The position numbers and the translations under genes were made by a program. A stretch of DNA of 64,000 nt from Salvelinus alpinus (Eukaryota; Chordata; Actinopteri; Salmoniformes; Salmonidae). Positions 57,515 to 64,000 of this stretch are shown here, in pieces. Every line of letters starts with the position of its first letter. Position 1 is the stretch's first letter. Under the pieces are notes generated by a model, which worked only from the letters and a program-made list of their open reading frames with translations, was not told the DNA's origin and made no database searches. The stretch spans positions 19,025,227 to 19,089,226 of the forward strand of contig NC_092096.1 of assembly GCF_045679555.1 (NCBI RefSeq), read 5' to 3'.

Positions 57515-60500
57515 CTGGAGGAAAGGAGAGGAGCAGAGGTTATCTATAGAGTCTTTAGACAGTCGTCACTAGCTGCCACAGCCATAAACCCTGCCTATTT
57601 CTAAAATGCATCTTCTTAAAGCAGAACTGAACTCAAGAACCAATTTCTCTCGTTGAAAACAGCATGTGACACCGATATGTCAGAAACATTTCTTCCTGTG
57701 CCAAAATGGTTGGTACAATTTGGTCATAAAGTATCTTCCAAAACTGAGTTGTGAGATTTGAGTACAAGAGTTCGTCATGACTTAGAGGATTGGGTTTTGA
57801 TTTCCACAATACCCTTTGAATTGTGTCGGGGACAACTGTAGCATTTTAGCTAAACCTTCCCCTAACTTTTACCCAATTAATTCTTAACCTGCCACGTAAA
57901 TTCTCCCAAACTTTTACATAAATTCACCTAACCTTTGTTGTTAGTTCTCCTAACCACCAATGTAAATTCTCCCCATAATTTTCCTTTGTTGTTATGGTGC
58001 AACAGGCAACATGGTCTCATAAAAAGACGTATAATACTATAGCTCCTCAAATACTAATGATAAGTTAGGTCATCCAATTCGTATGCTATTGTACAACCAG
58101 GTAAGACGTATGATACTATAGCTTCTCTAATTCATATGATATTGTATGACGGCTATGACATGCATAATTTAACCTAATGTAATATATCATACTAAATGTA
58201 GGGAACGGATTGACTGACCAAATCCTACAAATTGTTCTGAGACCAAGTTGCAGGTGCTTCGAAGCATGCGGAACATTTTTCAAAGCAGTCTGATCCTATA
58301 CAAAAGTACAGCTGATGCTTGTATAAAATGTAAATTACCCCGTAATCAATGACATCCGAAGCTGTGTTTGATCACATGCTTTTTAGAAACGTGTGTTGCA
58401 AAATGTGAGATTACACCGATTTTTTTTGAAAGTTACAATTGAACAGTAGCTCAGCAGGACGGGTTGGAAACCATCGAACACTGACGATAAGACAGGGTCG
58501 AATCACGGCAAAAGCACAATATTTAGATTCATTTTATCTGCACATTGTGGTTCTAATAATATATTTCATTTAGTAGGCTACATGATAGGCTTTTGTCACA
58601 CTCATATCCTCCTAAATAACGGCATAGATTCAGTTTTAGAAGTTTTTTTGAATTGAGGCAATAAAGGGAAGTGGAATGTAAGATGCCTATCTCGTATTCT
58701 TACTATTTAGGTGTTCAAAGCCTGTGACTAACCACCGCGACTAACCACCGCGCCACAGAGTTTTGATTTACGTTTTTTTCAAATCAATTATCTGTACATC
58801 AAATGCTGCTGTTTATTTCTGATCAGCACGTCACTAATGTGCATTGTTTTAATCAGCACGTCACTAATGTGCATTGTTTTAATCAGCACGTCACTAATGT
58901 GCATTGTTTTAATCAGCACGTCACTAATGTGCATTGTTTTAAGTCTGTGGCTGCAGATCAGATGTTTTCTGGACCCCCCCCCCCCCCCCAGACTAAAGGT
59001 CCAGAAGCTTCTGGACCCCCCCCCCCCCCCAGACTAAAGGTCCAGAAGCTTCTGTGCATGTGTTTATTCTCTACTTCACGCAGTCTCTGCTCTACTCGTA
59101 AACAACAGGTAACTCTGGCAAATGGTGCTAATTTAATAAAGTTATATCAAAGCTGAATCAATGTCTGCAAGATCTTATAAATGATAGTATTCTACAGAAG
59201 ACAGCATAACGTTACTGTAAGACAGAAACATTTTCTCTAATGTGGCCAAGACTCAACAAGGTGCCACTAGGCAAAATACACAGGTGGGCTATGCTACAGT
59301 TTGACAGCACCATCTGCTCTAATCTTCACTGTGCATCATTCAAAATAACACTGTATAACTCAAGATCTAAACGTATATCCCCATGAAACTGATTAACATC
59401 AAATTAGGGCCGAGACGATACCAGTATCATGATACTCGTTAGTATCATGGCAAGCAAACAAAACATGAAAAGGATTAAACTTCTTTAGGAAAACAGCCCT
59501 AATGTTGGAAACAAACATCATTATGTTGTCATCCAAAGACACATTTATTTCCCAAGCTATAATACACAATGTTTTACATACAGCAGGTTTTTAGGAACCA
59601 AAAAGTTACGTCTGCTATGTGCTTTCATTTTTGCATTGGAACAAATATAGTGATACTGATATCGTCCCGGCACTAGATCAAATGGTTGATATACAGATGC
59701 TGCATGGACGGTTCACTAGTAAAACTAGAAAAAAAGTGTCATTCTTGATTGACAGTGAGAAACGTGAAGTGAAAGAGACCACAAAAATGTATTTGTTAAG
59801 AAACACATGCGCAGAACGTGATCAGCATTTGTACAGAAGCTTCGGGACCTTTAGTCCACACTGTTGATAAAACGCTACGAGTAATGAACCGTTTTTCGGC
59901 TACGGAGCTATAAATGAACTGGAGACAGTGTCCAAGAATGACGACCGTTGTTTCTAACGTAGTCCACTCAGGTTCGCATTCGCCATTTCGTGGTTTCTGC
60001 CATCTTTCTAGATCCGGTTTAACTGGGACGACTACACCTGCTACTAGCACAGTGCACACTGGATAGACTGCAGTACAGTGCACATGTGCACCGGGAACTC
60101 TGCCTGAGCACGTGGACAGTTAAAGGTCATGAACAGTCAAAATCATGTTTTTCATGAAACTGGATGATATTTGAAGGAAACCAGATCAAAGTATGAAAAA
60201 TGACTGTTGCTTCTACATTGATAAAGTTTGATCATAAAGTTACTCGTTCCCTCCCCCATGTCAAACACTTCGATATATTATTAAGGGGGCAAGGCTACAT
60301 CACTTAATTTTAATGTGTGCTAACATACTATTCTCTTCTCTTTAAATAAGTACTGCATTGTCACAAACATCGGAGAACTCGTGTTTGCAGAGGGGCGTGG
60401 TTTATATAGCCCGCCATGGCTAACATCAACACCATCATCTCAGATACCCTAGACCCATTCCAATTTGCATACCGCCCCAACAGATCCACAGATGATGCTA

Positions 60501-61276
60501 TCTCTATTGCTCTCCACACCGCCCTTTCCCACCTGGACAAAATCAAATCAAACTGTATTTGCCACATGCGCCGAATACAAGTGTAGACTTTACCGTGAAA
60601 TGCTTACTTACAAGCCCTTAACCAACAGTGCAGTTCAAGAAGAACAAAATATTTACAGAGTAGGCTAAAATAAAAAAATAACAAGGCTATATACAGGGGG
60701 CACCGGTACGAGTCAGTGTGCGGGGGTACAGGCTAGTTGAGGTAATCTGTACATGTAAGTGGGGCCGAAGTGACTATGCACAGGTAACACACAAACGATT
60801 TTTATTAATTGTTCAACAGTCTAATGGCTTGGGGGTAGAAGCTGTTAAGAAGCCTTTTGGACCAAAACTTGGCGCTCCGGTACCGCCTGCCATGCGGTAG
60901 CAGAGAGAACAGTCTATTTAAAGGTATATGTGACCAACAGATGCATATCTGCATTACCAGTCATGTAAAACCAAAGATTAGGGACAAATGGATTTATATC
61001 AAATGTGCTAATTCCTTATATGAACTGTAACTCAGTAAAATCTGAGAAATTATTGCATGTTGCGTTTATATTTTTGTTTAGTGTAGCTATCAGAAGATCT
61101 ACATACGAACCTATTCTACATAGTTGTATCTCCGGTGTGATCCGCAGCAGTCTCCGTAGCCGATCATTCTCCTCGTGGTACTCCGCTACCGTTTCTTCAA
61201 CTGCCCCAAAAATCTCCACAGCTGCTGCAGTTAAACGCTCATTTAAAAACACACGAAACGACTGTAGTTTAGACAT
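56184..61276 (-). CDS. Zinc-finger gene B, two exons, 498 aa
   Basis: Probable sequence-specific DNA-binding protein. Exon 1 is 61,111-61,276 and exon 2 is 56,184-57,514 (acceptor TTTCCTCCAG|ATTCCC completing a split GAT). Parts: the N-terminal family domain with coiled coil ([15 protein letters not shown]), the acidic Glu/Gln segment, the Pro/Ser linker, a first C2-H1 module ([17 protein letters not shown]), a C2HC module ([21 protein letters not shown]) and one standard finger ([21 protein letters not shown]). Six near-identical C2H2 fingers with TGEKPFSC linkers follow, then a degenerate last module in which the second Cys is Phe (CVDFGKSF), followed by TGA. The frame is open from start to stop. 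It is the intact counterpart of gene A. Confidence 0.88.
57985..58252. mobile_element. MITE with GCAACATGGTCTCA ends (unit B)
   Basis: Counterpart of 46,103-46,365. Confidence 0.7.
58822..58941. repeat. 30-bp tandem repeat, 4 copies, new in unit B
   Basis: ATCAGCACGTCACTAATGTG plus CATTGTTTTA repeated four times. Unit A has this sequence once (about 46,919-46,948). Just downstream, a C-run with GACTAAAGGTCCAGAAGC is also doubled (58,970-59,053) but single in unit A. Confidence 0.95.
59405..59672. mobile_element. MITE with GATACCAGTATC ends (unit B)
   Basis: Counterpart of 47,370-47,625 with a short extra segment (GTTGTCATCCAAAGACAC) near 59,525. Confidence 0.7.
60414..60541 (+). mobile_element. 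LINE RT fragment, sense (unit B)
   Basis: Counterpart of 48,377-48,502. Confidence 0.85.
60542..60915 (-). mobile_element. LINE 3' UTR fragment, antisense (unit B)
   Basis: Counterpart of 48,503-48,893, with small deletions. It again has one copy of the 18-bp unit. Confidence 0.85.
60916..61092. mobile_element. Tc1-type MITE end (unit B)
   Basis: Counterpart of 48,894-49,062, at the start of the intron of zinc-finger gene B. Confidence 0.6.
61111..61276 (-). CDS. Zinc-finger gene B, exon 1
   Basis: 55 codons plus one base. It differs from exon 1 of gene A at only a few positions ([16 protein letters not shown]). Donor ATAG|GTTCGT. The intron is 57,515-61,110. Confidence 0.85.
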
Positions 61277-61612
61277 GTTTCAGTCGATAAATTGGGTATT
61301 CCGTTAGTATTGCTTCGTCCACGAGGGAAAATGGTTGTCACAAAGCTTCTTCTTCGGTGGGGTTTATCCGCGGTTGTCATCCAACGTTATGGTGCATTAC
61401 CGCCACCTACTGTACTGGAGTGTGGGCCAGAAACAGGGACCAACTAAATCCTACCTGCCAGCCCCGTTGCTATTAAAAAAAATAACAAAATATTTGAGAC
61501 AATATCTAATGACGTTCTACTCAATATACTCTTTAAACGAATTTCCTGTATCCCCTGCTCCCTCATACTAGATCTCATCCTCTCGCTTTCCCTCCAATAA
61601 TGTCCACAGTAG

Positions 61613-61765
61613 GCTACCTGGGGCGGCAGGTGGTTAGAATGTTGGGCCAGAAACCGAAAGGGTGCTAGATCGAATCCCCGAGCTGACAAGGTAAAAATAT
61701 GTGGCTGTCATTGTACATAAGAATTTGTTCTTAACTGACTTGCCTAGTTAAATAAAATAAAATAC
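61613..61765 (+). mobile_element. HpaI-type SINE (unit B)
   Basis: Counterpart of 49,583-49,742, lacking seven bases (GTACAAG) after GAGCTGACAAG. Confidence 0.85.
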
Positions 61766-62778
61766 ATGCTCCACTATCTCCTGGCAATACTCACATTTTC
61801 CTGTTGGATGCCTATCACGTGTAAGGTCTTATTCAACTGGCTGTGTCCCACCCTTAATCTTGTAAATATTGCCTCCTCTCTTCTGTCCCTTCCTGTTGTT
61901 CTCCCCTCCCCAACTTTCCTCTGTACTTGAAATAAAATGTCTGCCATTAGTATCTCTATTCCACTGCTCCTGCCATTTCTCCACCATCACTGTCCATATC
62001 AGGCTTTTTGCCTCTGCCTTGCTCATTGAAACTACCAATCAACATCCTCAATACTTCCTACTTGCTTAGCCAGTACATCAACTGCCTCGTTCCCCTCCAC
62101 TCCCACATGAGCTGGGACCTATGTAAATATGATCTGTATACCCATTTGTTTACTCCTGCCATGGGTTTGTATCACCTCATAAAGCAGGGCTTGCCTGATA
62201 CGTGATATAAAGGACTGGATACTCCTTAGCACTGCACATGAATCAGAGCAAATAACAAATCTTTCTGGCTTAACTTCCTCCACCCACTGCAAGGTCAACA
62301 GTATGGCCATCGTCTCTGCCGTATATACAGCCAGATGATCTGTAATACGTTTCCTGAATCTCACCTCACATTCCTGCACTACAAGTACTGACCCAGTACG
62401 TCCTGTCCTTGGATCTTTTGAACCATCTGTGTATATGGCCACAACATCCTGATATACACAGTATCCAGACATCTCTTAACTATTGCCCTTTTCACCTCTG
62501 CCATGGTAAGTGGTGCATTCAATGCATCATAGCTGCCCCCACTAAAGCTGTTCTCACCCAGTTATTCATACTATCCACTTCCCCTCTCAAATCCACCCGA
62601 GCCATCACCCACTCACAACTCCTGATACTGATCCCACTTTGCCCTTTCAAACACCCCCCCTGCCTACTCCATCCACTGACACCTCCTCCCTCTGGCCTAC
62701 TGTGCACACTATGGGGTAATGATCACTCCCTACTGTCGACTCCTCCCATACCTCCCACTCACAGATTCCTGCCATCGC
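61766..62778 (-). mobile_element. RNase H-bearing LINE fragment, RT missing (unit B)
   Basis: Same as 49,743-50,755, apparently without differences: all its open pieces have the same sequence and spacing. The RNase H domain is at 62,119-62,472. Confidence 0.8.
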
Positions 62779-62779
62779 A

Positions 62780-64000
62780 AACCATGATGCCCCCTCCACC
62801 ATACTTTACAGTTGGGATGAGGTTTTCATGTTGTGTGCTGTGCCTTTTTTTCTCCAGTGTTGTGTTCCTTAAACAACTCAACTTTTGTTTTATCTGTCCA
62901 CAGAATATTTTGCCAGTAGCGCTGTGGAACATCCAGGTGCACTTTTGCAAACTTCAGACGTGCAGCAATGTTTTTTTGGACAGCAGTGGCTTCTTCCATG
63001 GTGTCCTCCCATGAACACTATTCTTATTTAGTGTTTAACCTATCGTAGACTTGTCAACAGAGATGTTAGCATGTTCCAGAAATTTCTGCAAGTCTTTAGC
63101 TGACACTCTAGGATTCTTCTTAACCTCTTTGAGCATTCTGCACTGTGCTCTTGCAGTCATCGTTGCAGGACGGCCACTCCTAGGGAGAGTAGCAACAGTG
63201 CTGAACTTCCTCCATTTATAGACAATTTGTCTTACCGTGGACTGACGGACATCAAGGCTTTTAGAGAAACTTTTGTAACCCTTTCCAGTTTACGCAAGTC
63301 AACAATTCTTAATCTTAGGTCTTCTGAGATCTCTTTTGTCCGAGGCATGGTTCACATCAGGCAATGCTTCTTGTGAATAGCAAACTCAAATTTTGTGAGT
63401 GTTTTGTATAGGGCAGGCCAGCTCTAACCAACATCTCCAATCTCGTTTCATTGATTGGACTCCAGGTTAGCCCCTGACTCCAATTAGCTTTTGGAGAAGT
63501 CATTAGCCTAGGGATTCACATACTTTTTCCAACCTACACTGTGAATGTTTAAACGATGTATTCAATATAGACAAGAAAAATACAATAATTTGTGTGTTAT
63601 TAGTTTAAGCACACTGTGTATGTCTATTGTTGTGACTTAGATGAAGATCAGATCAAATTTATTACCAAAATTGCAAAGTGGCTAGTATTACAGAGAAACA
63701 ACACATTTTGTTTTATTTATTGATCAAGAAGGAATCAATAGGCTACATAGCTCGATCAAATTATTTTACAAACAATCCTCCTGAGTCCTGCCCATCCATT
63801 TTAGCTGAACAGCTGAACACTCTCTGGGGGACCTCTGTCTTGTAGGTTCCCAGGACGTCACAGAGAACCATTTCAGGACCCTTTCAGCATGTTCTCAGGA
63901 CGTCACAGAGAACCATTTCAGGACCCTTTCAGCATGTTCTCAGGACGTCACAGAGAACCATTTCAGGACCCTTTCAGCATGTTCTCAGGGCGTCACAGAG
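62780..64000. repeat. Segmental duplication, start of unit C
   Basis: It repeats 50,757 onward: the truncated Tc1 (62,780-63,678), then the first three 48-bp units from 63,849, and then the window ends. A third zinc-finger gene copy is to be expected beyond the window. Confidence 0.92.
63849..64000. repeat. 48-bp minisatellite, at least 3 copies (unit C, cut by window end)
   Basis: GGACGTCACAGAGAACC units as in 51,826-53,165; the last visible unit has GGGCGTC. Confidence 0.93.

Larger units (their letters stand above)
50757..62779. repeat. Segmental duplication, unit B (12.0 kb)
   Basis: Same order of parts as unit A. It starts at the junction of the RNase H LINE fragment with the interior of the Tc1-like element. 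From 49,806 on, every landmark recurs exactly 12,023 bp further. Confidence 0.93.

Overview
The window is vertebrate nuclear DNA and almost certainly comes from a salmonid fish (trout, salmon or char). The reasons are a tRNA-headed SINE of the salmonid HpaI type, Tc1-like transposons with long inverted repeats, a non-LTR retrotransposon whose 3' tail is (TTGAT)n, and several short foldback elements that I recognise as common in salmonid genomes. Assignment to species is not possible by eye.

Region 1 (about 1-4,230) holds tandem repeats, a LINE fragment and MITEs. Region 2 (4,232-27,932, + strand) is one complete host gene: prolactin 2 (prl2, the tetrapod-like prolactin of fishes). All five coding exons can be placed: 4,232-4,256; 6,593-6,777; 24,289-24,396; 25,754-25,933; 27,732-27,932. 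They join in phase to 699 nt and give a 232-residue secreted hormone with six cysteines. Every one of its four introns carries at least one expanded minisatellite or microsatellite, and together these make up about 17 kb of the 23.7-kb gene. Intron 2 alone holds an 11.6-kb array of about 240 units, a nearly full-length antisense LINE with its own 18-bp array, and a MITE filled with a 24-bp array. Several arrays are built from splice-signal-like sequence. The clearest is in intron 4, where the unit is a copy of the exon 4/intron 4 junction itself.

Region 3 (about 27,933-33,000) is the prl2 3' end and intergenic repeat DNA: microsatellites, MITEs, a tRNA-derived SINE and a 63-bp-arm foldback. 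Region 4 (33,037-35,619, + strand) is a two-exon C2H2 zinc-finger gene.

Region 5 (about 37,430-64,000) is a tandem segmental duplication. Unit A (37,430-50,756), unit B (50,757-62,779) and the start of unit C (62,780 to the window end) each begin inside a Tc1-like transposon. The two complete units each carry, on the - strand, a paralogue of the same zinc-finger gene family. The spacing between the 3' end of unit A and that of unit B is a constant 12,023 bp. Unit B has an intact two-exon zinc-finger gene (498 aa). In unit A the array has grown to 23 near-identical fingers, but it lies behind an in-frame TGA that was itself copied when a nine-finger block duplicated. Unit A also has a 1,601-bp Tc1 insertion whose exact empty site is seen in unit B. 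Unit B has a 48-bp minisatellite grown to about 28 copies from about two in unit A.

The window has no bacterial-type features, no operons and no CRISPR. Nearly all long open frames in it are by-products of tandem repeats whose unit length is a multiple of three, or of simple dinucleotide tracts. Three host protein genes are supported (prl2 and two intact zinc-finger genes), plus one zinc-finger gene that looks broken or truncated.
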